In this document: positions 51,148-60,678 of the stretch, in pieces
How the letters are laid out: the number at the start of each line of letters is the position of its first letter
Position numbering within the stretch: the first letter of the stretch is position 1
Assembly (NCBI RefSeq): GCF_049670895.1
Contig: NZ_CP187170.1
Source: Pasteurella sp049670895
GTDB taxonomy: Bacteria; Pseudomonadota; Gammaproteobacteria; Enterobacterales; Pasteurellaceae
Direction: 5' to 3' (one strand)
Length of the DNA: 64,000 nt
The notes under the pieces: model-generated
Seen by the model: only the letters and a program-made list of their open reading frames with translations
What the model was told of the DNA's origin: nothing
Database searches by the model: none
Program-made: the position numbers and the translations under genes

Positions 51148-52566
51148 TTATGCGTAGTACATTTCAAATTCTACTGGGTGTGGCGTCATATTTAAACGTT
51201 CTACTTCTTTACGTTTAATGTTGATAAACGCCTCAATGAATTCTTTACTGAATACGCCACCTTTGGTTAAGAACTCGTAATCTTGTTCTAATGCATTTAA
51301 TGCTTCTTCTAATGAACTTGCCACAGCAGGAATGTTTTGTAACTCTTCAGGTGGTAAGTCATAGAGGTTTTTATCCATTGCATCACCTGGGTGAATTTTA
51401 TTAATGATGCCATCTAAACCAGCCATCAATAAAGAGGCGAATGCCAAGTATGGGTTAGCAAGTGGATCAGGGAAGCGAGCTTCAATACGAATAGCTTTCG
51501 GGTTGGTCACTGCTGGGATACGAATAGAAGCAGAACGGTTACTTGCAGAATAAGCAAGTAATACAGGTGCTTCAAAACCAGGGACTAAACGCTTATATGA
51601 GTTTGTTGAAGGGTTAGTGAAGGCATTTAAGGCTTTTGCATGTTTGATAATGCCGCCGATATAGTAAAGTGCGGTTTCAGAAAGCCCAGCGTATTTATCC
51701 CCTTGGAAAACGTTTTTGCCCCCTTTGCTTAATGACATATTACAGTGCATGCCTGAACCGTTATCACCTGTAATCGGTTTTGGCATAAAACAGGCTGTTT
51801 TACCATGCTCGTAAGCGACGTTTTGAACCACATACTTATAAATTTGGGTTTCATCGGCTTTTGAGGTTAATGTGTTAAAGCGAGTAGCAATTTCGTTTTG
51901 CCCTGCGGTTGCCACTTCATGGTGGTGTGCTTCAATCACTAAGCCCATTTCTTCTAAAATCAAACACATTTCTGAACGAATATCATGTGCACTATCAATG
52001 GGTGCAACGGCACAATAACCGCCTTTTTTCAATGGACGATAAGCATTATTGCCATCTTCATAGCGTTTATTGGTGTTCCATGCTGCTTCAATATCATCTA
52101 CGGTATAACTGTTGCCATTCATGTTGACCTGAAAACGAACATCGTCGAATAAGAAAAATTCAGGTTCTGGTCCAAAGAAAGCGTCATCGGCGACACCAGT
52201 TGAACGCATATAGTTTTCGGCACGCATTGCAATAGAGCGAGGGTCACGGTCATAGCTTTGCATGGTGGAAGGTTCGAAAATACTGCAGCGGATAGAAAGG
52301 GTTGGGATTTGGGCGAAAGGGTCAACAACGGCGGTTTCGGGGATAGGCATCAGGAGCATATCGGCTTTATTGATCGCCTTCCACCCCTCAACGGAGGAAC
52401 CGTCAAACATTTTACCGTCTTCAAACAAATCTTCGTCCACAAGGCTAATTGGGAGAGAAACTCCATGTTCTTTGCCTTTGATATCGGTAAAACGAAGTAA
52501 AACAAATTTGATATCGTATTCTTCAATCAGTTTGAATACGTTCGTGATGGCTGTTGTGTTTGGCAT
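51148..52566 (-). CDS. glnA: Glutamine synthetase
   Basis: It makes glutamine from glutamate and ammonia. The 472-residue GSI enzyme has FDGSSVEGW, GPEPEFFLFDDV, HHHEVATAGQNEI, KRLVPGFEAPVLLAYSASNRSASIRIP, and the adenylylation-site Tyr in NLYDLPPEE, so GlnE-type control is possible. It is divergent from typA, the same pairing as in E. coli. No NtrB/NtrC genes follow it here. An uptake signal core lies in the gene (near 51667). Confidence 0.97.
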   Translation of the reverse strand: MPNTTAITNVFKLIEEYDIKFVLLRFTDIKGKEHGVSLPISLVDEDLFEDGKMFDGSSVEGWKAINKADMLLMPIPETAVVDPFAQIPTLSIRCSIFEPSTMQSYDRDPRSIAMRAENYMRSTGVADDAFFGPEPEFFLFDDVRFQVNMNGNSYTVDDIEAAWNTNKRYEDGNNAYRPLKKGGYCAVAPIDSAHDIRSEMCLILEEMGLVIEAHHHEVATAGQNEIATRFNTLTSKADETQIYKYVVQNVAYEHGKTACFMPKPITGDNGSGMHCNMSLSKGGKNVFQGDKYAGLSETALYYIGGIIKHAKALNAFTNPSTNSYKRLVPGFEAPVLLAYSASNRSASIRIPAVTNPKAIRIEARFPDPLANPYLAFASLLMAGLDGIINKIHPGDAMDKNLYDLPPEELQNIPAVASSLEEALNALEQDYEFLTKGGVFSKEFIEAFINIKRKEVERLNMTPHPVEFEMYYA

Positions 52567-52779
52567 AATGCAAATCCTCTTTTATTAGGGGGTTTTTAAG
52601 AATAAGCTAATATTATAAAACAGCCGTTGAAAAATAACATAATTTTTATGCGATTTTTTGTATGATTATTTAATAGCTCATTTGCTCAAAAAGTTGTATA
52701 ATCTTGACCCTTTCGCATATTTTTTAGCTATAAATGCGGTTAAAAAAGACATTTTTCATATTTACATAAGATTTTTTCA

Positions 52780-54630
52780 ATGACAGACAAAATAGATATC
52801 AATAAATTGCGTAATATCGCAATTATCGCACACGTTGACCACGGTAAAACCACCCTTGTTGACAAACTTCTGCAACAATCTGGCACATTAGAAGCGTCTC
52901 GCGGTGAGAGTGATGAGCGTGTGATGGATTCAAATGATCTCGAAAAAGAACGTGGGATCACGATTTTAGCCAAGAATACAGCAATTAATTGGAACGACTA
53001 CCGTATTAATATTGTAGATACCCCAGGACACGCCGACTTCGGGGGTGAGGTAGAACGTGTAATGTCAATGGTAGACTGCGTATTATTAATCGTTGATGCG
53101 TTTGACGGTCCAATGCCACAAACCCGCTTCGTAACACAAAAAGCCTTTGCTCACGGTTTAAAACCAATCGTAGTAATTAACAAAGTTGACCGCCCAGGTG
53201 CACGTCCTGATTGGGTGGTGGATCAAGTATTCGATCTTTTCGTGAACTTAGGTGCAACTGACGAACAGTTAGATTTCCCAATTATTTATGCTTCAGCGTT
53301 AAATGGCGTGGCAGGTTTAGATCACGATGATTTAGCAGAAGATATGACACCATTATTTGAAGCGATCGTGAAATATGTGGAACCACCAAAAGTGGAACTT
53401 GAACAGCCGTTCCAAATGCAAATTTCACAGCTTGACTATAACAGCTATGTAGGTGTTATCGGTATTGGGCGTATTAAACGGGGTTCAGTCAAACCAAACC
53501 AAACAGTAAGCATTATTGATAGCGAAGGCAAAACGCGTACAGGTAAAATTGGTCAAGTATTAGGTCACCTTGGTTTACAACGTTATGAAACTGAACGTGC
53601 TTATGCGGGCGATATTATTGCGATCACGGGCTTAGGGGAATTAAATATTTCCGATACCATTTGTGATATTAACAATGTGGAAGCATTACCTGCATTAAGC
53701 GTGGATGAACCAACAGTAACAATGTTCTTCTGCGTAAACACCTCACCATTCTGTGGTAAAGAAGGTAAATATGTTACCTCTCGCCAAATTCTTGAACGTT
53801 TAAACAAAGAATTGGTACACAACGTAGCATTACGTGTAGAAGAAACGCCAGACCCAGATGCGTTCCGTGTTTCAGGTCGTGGTGAATTACACCTTTCGGT
53901 ATTAATCGAAAATATGCGTCGTGAAGGCTATGAGTTAGCGGTATCACGTCCACGTGTTATTTACAAAGAAGAAAATGGTCGTAAACAAGAGCCATTTGAG
54001 CAAGTCACCATTGATATTGAAGAACAGCATCAAGGTTCTGTGATGGAAGCTTTAGGGATTCGTAAAGGTGAAGTGCGTGACATGGTGCCAGATGGTAAAG
54101 GTCGTACTCGTTTAGAATACATTATTCCAAGCCGTGGCTTGATTGGCTTCCGTGGTGAGTTTATGACAATGACTTCAGGTACAGGGTTACTTTACTCAAG
54201 CTTCAGCCATTATGATGATGTGAAACCAGGTGAAATCGGTCAGCGTAAAAACGGTGTGTTAATTTCTAACGCAACAGGTAAAGCATTAGCGTATGCCTTA
54301 TTTGGTTTACAAGAGCGTGGGAAATTAATGATTGAACACGGGGCAGAAGTGTATGAAGGGCAAATCATTGGGATTCACAGCCGTTCAAATGACTTAACCG
54401 TAAACTGCTTGCAAGGTAAAAAATTAACCAATATGCGTGCATCAGGTAAAGATGAGGCAGTAGTGTTAGTGCCACCTGTGCGTTTTACCCTTGAACAAGC
54501 CATTGAGTTTATTGATGATGATGAATTAGTTGAGGTGACGCCAACCTCCATTCGTATTCGTAAGAAATTATTAACGGAAACGGATCGTAAACGTGCAAGC
54601 CGTACTACAACGAGCACAAGCACCCATTAA
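52780..54630 (+). CDS. typA: Translational GTPase TypA/BipA
   Basis: A ribosome-associated GTPase needed for stress and cold adaptation. 616 residues: G1 AHVDHGKTTLVDKLL, G3 VDTPGHADFGGEVERV, G4 NKVDRPGARPDWV, EF-G-like domains and the BipA-specific C-terminus (NLTN-type LTVNCLQGKKLTNMRASGKDEA). The tail ends in Arg/Thr/Ser-rich residues. Confidence 0.97.
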   Translation: MTDKIDINKLRNIAIIAHVDHGKTTLVDKLLQQSGTLEASRGESDERVMDSNDLEKERGITILAKNTAINWNDYRINIVDTPGHADFGGEVERVMSMVDCVLLIVDAFDGPMPQTRFVTQKAFAHGLKPIVVINKVDRPGARPDWVVDQVFDLFVNLGATDEQLDFPIIYASALNGVAGLDHDDLAEDMTPLFEAIVKYVEPPKVELEQPFQMQISQLDYNSYVGVIGIGRIKRGSVKPNQTVSIIDSEGKTRTGKIGQVLGHLGLQRYETERAYAGDIIAITGLGELNISDTICDINNVEALPALSVDEPTVTMFFCVNTSPFCGKEGKYVTSRQILERLNKELVHNVALRVEETPDPDAFRVSGRGELHLSVLIENMRREGYELAVSRPRVIYKEENGRKQEPFEQVTIDIEEQHQGSVMEALGIRKGEVRDMVPDGKGRTRLEYIIPSRGLIGFRGEFMTMTSGTGLLYSSFSHYDDVKPGEIGQRKNGVLISNATGKALAYALFGLQERGKLMIEHGAEVYEGQIIGIHSRSNDLTVNCLQGKKLTNMRASGKDEAVVLVPPVRFTLEQAIEFIDDDELVEVTPTSIRIRKKLLTETDRKRASRTTTSTSTH

Positions 54631-54650
54631 TTCATGTTATGATGACAGTG

Positions 54651-54682
54651 AACGACCGTACGAAAGTGCGGTCGTTTTTTTT
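54651..54682 (+). terminator. Terminator after typA
   Basis: AACGACCG (54651-54658) pairs with CGGTCGTT (54669-54676), followed by a run of T. The loop and right arm contain an uptake signal core. Confidence 0.85.
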
Positions 54683-54900
54683 CTTTTTTTGACTAAAAAA
54701 TAGTCGAGTTGCTTTTTTTCGTGCTATAGTGTTTGACCTGTGAGAAGACGGGAACAGGAAGAAAAAGGGCATTTTGGCAAAAAAGTGTTTATTTGGGTAT
54801 TTATTAAGCTTTTCTTAATATTTATTTTGTTTAATAGACACATCAAAAAGCAATATGCTTTTTTACTTCTTGATTTTATTTAACGTTTATATAGGAACAT

Positions 54901-55278
54901 ATGATGAAAAAATTAATGACATTCGCTTCACTTTTGGCTATTTCTGGTATGGCTGTTGCTCAAGGTGGCTTTAAAAATACACAAAATACGCAAGCAGGTG
55001 GTGGCTATGGCCCTAACAGTGCGGTGACTACGGTAAAAGCGGCATTAAATGCAAAAGATGATACCTATGTGTCTATCGAAGGTCATATCGTCAGCCAAAT
55101 TGATGGTGATGAATTTATTTTCCGTGATGTGGCAGGTTCTGAAATTCGCATTGATGTTAGTGATCGTGCTTGGAATGGTCAAACCATTCAACCTTATGAT
55201 CGCATTGTGATTCAAGGAACTGTCGACAAAGAGTGGAATAAAACTGATATTGATGTCAAAAACATCATTAAAAAATAA
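54901..55278 (+). CDS. YgiW/YdeI-family periplasmic OB-fold protein
   Basis: 124-125 residues with a signal peptide (MKKLMTFASLLAISGMAVAQ). The rest is a BOF (bacterial OB-fold) domain: VKAALNAKDDTYVSIEGHIVSQIDGDEFIFRDVAGSEIRIDVSDRAWNGQTIQPYDRIVIQGTVDKEW. Family members act in envelope stress and cationic peptide or peroxide tolerance in enterics; here the role is unknown. The upstream 270 bases hold only the typA terminator and AT-rich sequence. It is not beside a qseBC-type pair. Confidence 0.85.
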   Translation: MMKKLMTFASLLAISGMAVAQGGFKNTQNTQAGGGYGPNSAVTTVKAALNAKDDTYVSIEGHIVSQIDGDEFIFRDVAGSEIRIDVSDRAWNGQTIQPYDRIVIQGTVDKEWNKTDIDVKNIIKK

Positions 55279-55283
55279 TCAGC

Positions 55284-55325
55284 AAAGTGCGGTGAAATTT
55301 TTTCAAAAAACACCGCACTTTTTAT
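55284..55325. terminator. Bidirectional terminator (uptake-signal pair)
   Basis: AAAGTGCGGTG (55284-55294) pairs with CACCGCACTTT (55311-55321), with T-rich sequence on both sides. It overlaps the stop codon of the convergent trmO gene. Confidence 0.8.
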
Positions 55326-56050
55326 TTTCCCCATTTCTCAATCTCTAAGATCACGGCTTGGTCGTGCTCCCCTTCTACGATTTGCCAGCGAATATTAAAC
55401 TCCGCTAATCGAATACCATAAATCCGAGTTTGTGCTTTGTGCTGTTGATAGGCAGGACGAGGATCTTGGGCGATCACCTCACAGAGAAAACGCCCAAAAT
55501 TGGGGTGCTTCTGTTCAATGTTGATTAATTGTTGCTGTGCTTTGGTGCTGAAATGCACGTTTAATGTCTGTTCTGGTTTGTGTTGGGCAAAACCTGATTG
55601 TGCCTGTGGTTCACTATCGGCATAAGCAAGATAGGGTTTGATATCCAAAATTGGAGTGCCATCCACTAAATCCACAGCCCCTAAATGAATATACACCTTA
55701 CCTTGTTGGCACTCCACATGGCGTAACGCCACTTTGGATAGCCCTAAAGGGTTGGGTCTGTGTGTGGCACGAGAGGCAAAAACGCCAATACGTTGATTGC
55801 CACCTAAACGGGGAGGACGAACAGTGGGGTGCCATTTTCCTGTCGGCACTTTATCAAACTGAAAAATGAGCCAAAGATGACTAAATTGTTCTAACCCCCG
55901 TACGCTTTCTGGTTGGTTATAAGGGGGGAGTAATTCAATCACTCCTGTGCCATCTTGCACCAAATTCGGTTGGCGTGGTACGGAAAATTTTTCTTTATAA
56001 GGCGTATGAATAATGCCTACGGGATGTAACTGGAGGGAGACGTCAGACAT
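55322..56050 (-). CDS. trmO: tRNA m6t6A37 methyltransferase TrmO
   Basis: It adds the methyl of N6-methyl-t6A37 in tRNA-Thr using SAM. The start at 56050 (MSDVSLQLHPVGIIHTPYKEKFSVPRQPNLV) gives 242 residues. The family motifs GIIHTPYKEKFSVPRQ, FQFDKVPTGKWHPTVRPPRLGGNQRIGVFASRATHRPNPLGLS and VDLVDGTPILDIKPYL are clear. Also annotated as tsaA/yaeB in relatives. Confidence 0.92.
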   Translation of the reverse strand: MSDVSLQLHPVGIIHTPYKEKFSVPRQPNLVQDGTGVIELLPPYNQPESVRGLEQFSHLWLIFQFDKVPTGKWHPTVRPPRLGGNQRIGVFASRATHRPNPLGLSKVALRHVECQQGKVYIHLGAVDLVDGTPILDIKPYLAYADSEPQAQSGFAQHKPEQTLNVHFSTKAQQQLINIEQKHPNFGRFLCEVIAQDPRPAYQQHKAQTRIYGIRLAEFNIRWQIVEGEHDQAVILEIEKWGK

Positions 56051-56144
56051 ATTTTCCTTCGTGTCGTGATTTCGTGTAGAATAACTGCGGTTGACTATTT
56101 TACGCAAAAGTACGTTGAAAATCGTGCTTTTTCTTTTCTAAGTG

Positions 56145-57062
56145 ATGTTTATGACAAAAAATGCATTAACCATGTGGGTGGAAACCGCAAGACCTAAAAC
56201 CTTACCGCTAGCCATTGCCTCAATCATGACAGGGGGGGCGTTAGCTTATTGGTCTGGTCAATTTAGTGGGGTAATTAGCTTACTCTGTTTATTGACCACG
56301 GTATTATTACAAGTGTTATCAAATTTTGCGAATGATTATGGAGATCATCAAAAAGGCAGCGATACAACGGAACGCATTGGGCCTTTACGAGGTATTCAAC
56401 AAGGGGCGATCAGTGCGACACAGTTAAAAGTGGGTTTACTCCTTGTGGCATTGGCAAGCCTATTATCAGGGGCGATTTTAATTGTGGTGGCTTATCAAAA
56501 CATGGCAGATTTGCTCGTGTTTGCGGGATTAGGCGTGTTAGCGATTATTGCGGCAATTACCTATACCGTAGGCGAAAAGCCCTATGGCTATATGGGCTTG
56601 GGCGATATATCGGTTTTATTATTTTTTGGCATTTTAGGGGTGGGCGGCACCTATTATTTGCAAACCACATTCCTCAATCTTGCGATTCTTCTGCCTGCTA
56701 TGGCAACAGGTTTACTTGCCACGGCTGTTCTGAATATCAATAACTTACGGGATATTGAGCAAGATAGAAAAGTGGGTAAGCACACCTTAGCCGTTCGCTT
56801 AGGTGCCAAAAAAGGACGTCTTTATCATTGTGTTTTGTTAAGTGTTGCGTGGTTATGTCATCTTCTCTTTGCGTGCTGTTATGTGAAACATTGGGCAGGT
56901 TTTGTGTTTTTATTGGCAACCCCGCTTCTGATGAAGCATGCATTATTTGTTTATCGTAGCCAAGATCCTCTCTTATTGCGTCCAATGTTGGCTCAAATGT
57001 CAATGATTGCACTCTTGGTGAATGGCTTGTTTAGTTTAGGCTTGCTTATCAGCGTATTATAG
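56145..57062 (+). CDS. menA: 1,4-dihydroxy-2-naphthoate octaprenyltransferase
   Basis: It prenylates DHNA to demethylmenaquinone in the membrane. About 305 residues with some nine helices. The two Asp-rich motifs are NFANDYGDHQKGSDTTERIGP and NINNLRDIEQDRKVGKHTLA, diagnostic of MenA. The start is uncertain between ATGs at 56145 and 56151; the latter gives MTKNALTMWVETARPKTLPLA. No other men gene is in the window. Confidence 0.94.
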   Translation: MFMTKNALTMWVETARPKTLPLAIASIMTGGALAYWSGQFSGVISLLCLLTTVLLQVLSNFANDYGDHQKGSDTTERIGPLRGIQQGAISATQLKVGLLLVALASLLSGAILIVVAYQNMADLLVFAGLGVLAIIAAITYTVGEKPYGYMGLGDISVLLFFGILGVGGTYYLQTTFLNLAILLPAMATGLLATAVLNINNLRDIEQDRKVGKHTLAVRLGAKKGRLYHCVLLSVAWLCHLLFACCYVKHWAGFVFLLATPLLMKHALFVYRSQDPLLLRPMLAQMSMIALLVNGLFSLGLLISVL

Positions 57063-57108
57063 GCATATACTAAGCTCGTGAATTTTCCCCAAGAAATAAG
57101 GTAATTTT

Positions 57109-57609
57109 ATGTATATTGACACTTCAGAATTATGCGATATTTATTTAGATCAAGTCGATGTCGTGGAACCTATTTTTTCGAGCTTTGGTGGTGCCAGCCA
57201 TTTTTATGGCAAGATCACAACAGTGAAATGTTTTGAAAACAATGGGCTTATTGCAGAAGTCTTAGAGGAGAATGGCGAAGGTCGTGTGTTAGTTGTTGAT
57301 GGTGGTGGTGCGGTACGCCGTGCTTTAATTGATGCATCACTTGCACAACTTGCGGTCGATAACGGTTGGGAAGGCATTATTGTGTATGGTGCAGTACGCC
57401 AAATCCAACAATTAGATAACTTAGATATTGGTATTCACGCACTTGCACCGATTCCAGTGGGTGCCGATGATAACAATCTTGGCGAAACCGATGTGGCGGT
57501 CAATTTTGGTGGTGTCACTTTCTTCCCAGAAGATTATGTGTATGCAGATTTAACAGGCATCATCTTATCGCAAGAACCGTTGGAACTGGATGAATTTCAT
57601 GAAGAATAA
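57109..57609 (+). CDS. rraA: RNase E activity regulator RraA
   Basis: A trimeric protein that binds RNase E and lowers mRNA decay. 166 residues with the conserved VDGGGAVRRALIDASLAQLAVDNGWEGIIVYGAVR and a menA neighbour upstream, the menA-rraA order of enterics. Confidence 0.95.
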   Translation: MYIDTSELCDIYLDQVDVVEPIFSSFGGASHFYGKITTVKCFENNGLIAEVLEENGEGRVLVVDGGGAVRRALIDASLAQLAVDNGWEGIIVYGAVRQIQQLDNLDIGIHALAPIPVGADDNNLGETDVAVNFGGVTFFPEDYVYADLTGIILSQEPLELDEFHEE

Positions 57610-57630
57610 TTTTGTTATCATGCTAAAATA

Positions 57631-57674
57631 AAAAAGTGCGGTTAAAAAATAAAAATTTTAACCGCACTTTTTTA
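57631..57674 (+). terminator. Terminator after rraA (uptake-signal pair)
   Basis: A 17-bp perfect stem, 57631-57647 with 57656-57672, followed by T. Both arms contain uptake signal cores. Confidence 0.88.
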
Positions 57675-57689
57675 TTTTCGGGTTAATTT

Positions 57690-57705
57690 TATGAGTCTGT
57701 TCACA
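57690..57705. promoter_or_regulatory. CRP-like site upstream of the DASS transporter
   Basis: TATGA-GTCTGT-TCACA: nine of ten CRP half-site bases. It lies about 115 bases before the transporter start, where catabolite control of dicarboxylate uptake would be reasonable. Confidence 0.4.
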
Positions 57706-57820
57706 AATCTATAAAAAATGCGTTGCTTTTTATTAACGTAATGGTAATTTTCGAATGGACATTGTTAGGAGTGTGAACCAATTCTCTATTGCTCATCTTT
57801 TTATTTAGAAGGATAACATT

Positions 57821-59215
57821 ATGAATATCGCCGAGATGCCAACGAACAGTGGCGTAAATCGAAACGCTATTATTTTTTTAGTGGATGTTGTTATATTTTT
57901 TATTTTATTAAATGTTTTACCCTTTGACCCTAAAGCGAATAAAGGTCTTGCATTATTAGTATTTGTGGCGATTTTGTGGTTGACGGAAGCCCTTCATGTC
58001 ACCATCACCGCATTGCTTGTGCCACTGCTTGCCATTAGCCTTGGTTTAGTCGCAACCAAAACGGCATTGTCAGAGTTTGCTAACCCGACTATTTTTCTTT
58101 TCTTTGGGGGATTTGCTTTAGCCACTGCCTTACATATTCAGAAACTTGATCGCATGATTGCCAATAAAATCATGCGATTAGCCAATGGACACTTATTTTT
58201 AGCCAGTATTTATCTTTTTTCGATTACAGCATTTTTGTCTATGTGGATGAGCAACACCGCCACAGCAGCAATGATGCTCCCGTTGGCAATGGGGATTCTC
58301 AGCCAAATGGATAAAGAGGAAAACCACAATACTTACGTCTTCATGCTATTGGGGATTGCCTATAGTGCGAATATTGGTGGTATGGGAACCTTAGTGGGAA
58401 GTCCACCGAATGCCATTGTGGCATCACAATTAAAATTAACCTTCTCTGATTGGTTGCAATACGGTTTACCTGTGATGCTTATTTTAATGCCGTTGATGAT
58501 TGCCACACTGTATATCGTCTTTAAGCCGAAATTGAGTACCCGTTTCGAACAAAGTTTTGAAACAATCAAAATGAATAAACAACGCCTGCTCACGTTGGGG
58601 ATCTTTATTGGCATTGCGTTATGTTGGGTGTTCAGTAGCCATATTAATCCGATTTTGTCTCATGCATTAGGTTTAGAGAAAAAAATTGCCAGCTTCGATA
58701 GCGTGATCGCCTTGTTGGCTGCGGTGGCAATTTGTTCCACTGGGGTCGCAACTTGGAAACAAATTCAAGATAATACGGATTGGGGGGTATTAATGCTCTT
58801 CGGTGGTGGTTTAACCTTAAGTGCAGTATTACGTGATTCAGGGGCAAGTAAAATTTTAGCCGATGGGATTGTGTTTTTAATTGAAGGTGGACACTTCTAT
58901 TTGATCGGTGTATTAGTGGCGGCATTTATCATTTTCTTAACGGAATTTACCTCAAACACCGCCAGTGCGGCTTTGTTAGTGCCAATTTTCATTTCAATTG
59001 CACAGTCTTTAGGGGTGCCAGAGCTTGGCTTAGCGTTAATTATTGGTTTAGGGGCATCTTGTGCCTTCATGCTACCTGTCGCCACTCCACCAAATGCCAT
59101 CGTGTTTGGTACGGGGGAAGTTAAACAACGTGAAATGGTAAAAGCAGGGGTGATCCTCAATATTGTGTCTATCTTTGTGATTGCGACACTCGGTTATTTC
59201 TACTGGTTAAATTAA
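57821..59215 (+). CDS. DASS/SLC13-family anion (dicarboxylate) transporter
   Basis: 464 residues with about eleven membrane helices. The two SNT sodium/substrate motifs are MSNTATAAMMLPLAMG and TSNTASAALLVPIF, and PPNAI occurs twice (VGSPPNAIVASQ, VATPPNAIVFGTG), which together define the DASS family including VcINDY. Likely a Na+-coupled succinate/malate/fumarate importer. Length matches VcINDY. It stands alone between two terminators. Confidence 0.9.
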   Translation: MNIAEMPTNSGVNRNAIIFLVDVVIFFILLNVLPFDPKANKGLALLVFVAILWLTEALHVTITALLVPLLAISLGLVATKTALSEFANPTIFLFFGGFALATALHIQKLDRMIANKIMRLANGHLFLASIYLFSITAFLSMWMSNTATAAMMLPLAMGILSQMDKEENHNTYVFMLLGIAYSANIGGMGTLVGSPPNAIVASQLKLTFSDWLQYGLPVMLILMPLMIATLYIVFKPKLSTRFEQSFETIKMNKQRLLTLGIFIGIALCWVFSSHINPILSHALGLEKKIASFDSVIALLAAVAICSTGVATWKQIQDNTDWGVLMLFGGGLTLSAVLRDSGASKILADGIVFLIEGGHFYLIGVLVAAFIIFLTEFTSNTASAALLVPIFISIAQSLGVPELGLALIIGLGASCAFMLPVATPPNAIVFGTGEVKQREMVKAGVILNIVSIFVIATLGYFYWLN

Positions 59216-59255
59216 TCCTCCGCAAGGGACGTCTCTTGTGAGATGAATCAACATC

Positions 59256-59300
59256 AAGTGCGGTCTGTTTTCGTAAACTTTTTCAAAACAGACCGCACTT
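59256..59300. terminator. Bidirectional terminator (uptake-signal pair)
   Basis: A 16-bp stem, 59256-59271 with 59285-59300, separates the convergent transporter and mnmE genes; both arms contain uptake signal cores. A further imperfect palindrome, CAAGGGAC-GTCTCTTG (59223-59238), lies just before. Confidence 0.85.
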
Positions 59301-59315
59301 TATTATGGGGAAAAT

Positions 59316-60674
59316 TTATTTCCCGATACAAAATGAGCTGAAAATATTGCCCAACAAATCATCAGAGGTGAATTGTCCTGTAATTTCACTTAAATGGCTT
59401 TGCACCATGCGGAGTTCCTCTGCGAGGAGTTCACCCGCATAAAACTGTGTAAGTTGGACATGCCCTTGTTGTAAATGTCGTGCAGCTTGCTCTAAGGCTT
59501 CAAGATGACGACGACGGGCAAGGAAGCCACCTTCCATATTCGTTTGATAGCCCATGGATTGTTTTAAATGTTCCCTTAACAGGCTAACACCTTGTTGTGT
59601 TTTGGCGGAGAGGGTAATAATGGTATATCCCTTTTCCTCTTTAATCCCTTCCTTTTCACCACTCAAATCGGCTTTGTTACGTACAATCGTAACCGGAATA
59701 TGGGTTGGCAGTTTGCTGAAAAACGTTGTGCGAATGTTTTCTAAATCTTGATTATCGGGTTCCGTGCTATCTAGCATCAATAAAATGCGATCCGCTTGTT
59801 CGATTTCACTCCAAGCTCGCACAATGCCAATGCGTTCCACTTCATCGGTTGCATCACGTAATCCTGCGGTATCAATAATATGCAATGGCATGCCATCAAT
59901 ATGGATATGTTCCCGCAAGACATCGCGTGTGGTACCTGCAATATCGGTCACAATTGCCGCTTCACGGCCTGCAAGTGCGTTGAGCAAGCTCGATTTTCCT
60001 GCATTTGGACGACCTGCAATCACCACTTTCATGCCTTCTCGTAGAATGGAGCCTTGTTTTGCTTCAGAACGCACATGGTCGAGCTGTGTAATGATCTGAT
60101 TCAGGTGAGCTTCAATTTTCCCATCGGCAAGGAAATCAATTTCTTCATCAGGAAAATCAATCGCCGCTTCTACATAGGTGCGTAAATAAATTACGCTGTC
60201 CACGAGAGCATTGATTTTATTAGAAAATTCCCCTTGTAAGGATTTTAAGGCTGAACGGGCGGCTTGTTCCGAGCTGGCATCGATTAAATCTGCGATGGCT
60301 TCTGCTTGGGCTAAATCCAATTTATCGTTTAAGAAGGCTTGCTCGGAAAATTCACCTGGGCGAGCGAGTCGCAACCCTTCAATGTGTAAAATCCGTTTCA
60401 GGAGTAAATCTAATACCACTTGCCCACCATGCCCTTGTAATTCCAACACATCTTCTCCAGTAAAAGAGTGAGGGGCTTTGAAATACAAGGCAATCCCTTG
60501 ATCTAACACCGTGCCATCAAGATCTTTAAAGGGTAAATAATCTGCCATGCGTGGTTTAGGACATTTCCCTAACACCGCATGAGCAACCTCAACCGCTTTC
60601 GGGCCAGAAATTCTTAAAATCCCGATACCGCCACGTCCAGGGGCAGTAGCTTGTGCAACAATTGTTTCTTTCAT
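59316..60674 (-). CDS. mnmE: tRNA modification GTPase MnmE
   Basis: With MnmG it forms cmnm5U34 in tRNAs. The start is at 60674 (MKETIVAQATAPGRGGIGILRISG), giving 452 residues. G domain motifs GRPNAGKSSLLNALAG, DIAGTTRD and DTAGLRDATDEVE are present, with the C-terminal catalytic CIGK. The 5' neighbour should be yidC, but a GIY-YIG gene ending 4 bases before the start is interposed. Confidence 0.97.
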   Translation of the reverse strand: MKETIVAQATAPGRGGIGILRISGPKAVEVAHAVLGKCPKPRMADYLPFKDLDGTVLDQGIALYFKAPHSFTGEDVLELQGHGGQVVLDLLLKRILHIEGLRLARPGEFSEQAFLNDKLDLAQAEAIADLIDASSEQAARSALKSLQGEFSNKINALVDSVIYLRTYVEAAIDFPDEEIDFLADGKIEAHLNQIITQLDHVRSEAKQGSILREGMKVVIAGRPNAGKSSLLNALAGREAAIVTDIAGTTRDVLREHIHIDGMPLHIIDTAGLRDATDEVERIGIVRAWSEIEQADRILLMLDSTEPDNQDLENIRTTFFSKLPTHIPVTIVRNKADLSGEKEGIKEEKGYTIITLSAKTQQGVSLLREHLKQSMGYQTNMEGGFLARRRHLEALEQAARHLQQGHVQLTQFYAGELLAEELRMVQSHLSEITGQFTSDDLLGNIFSSFCIGK

Positions 60675-60678
60675 AGTT

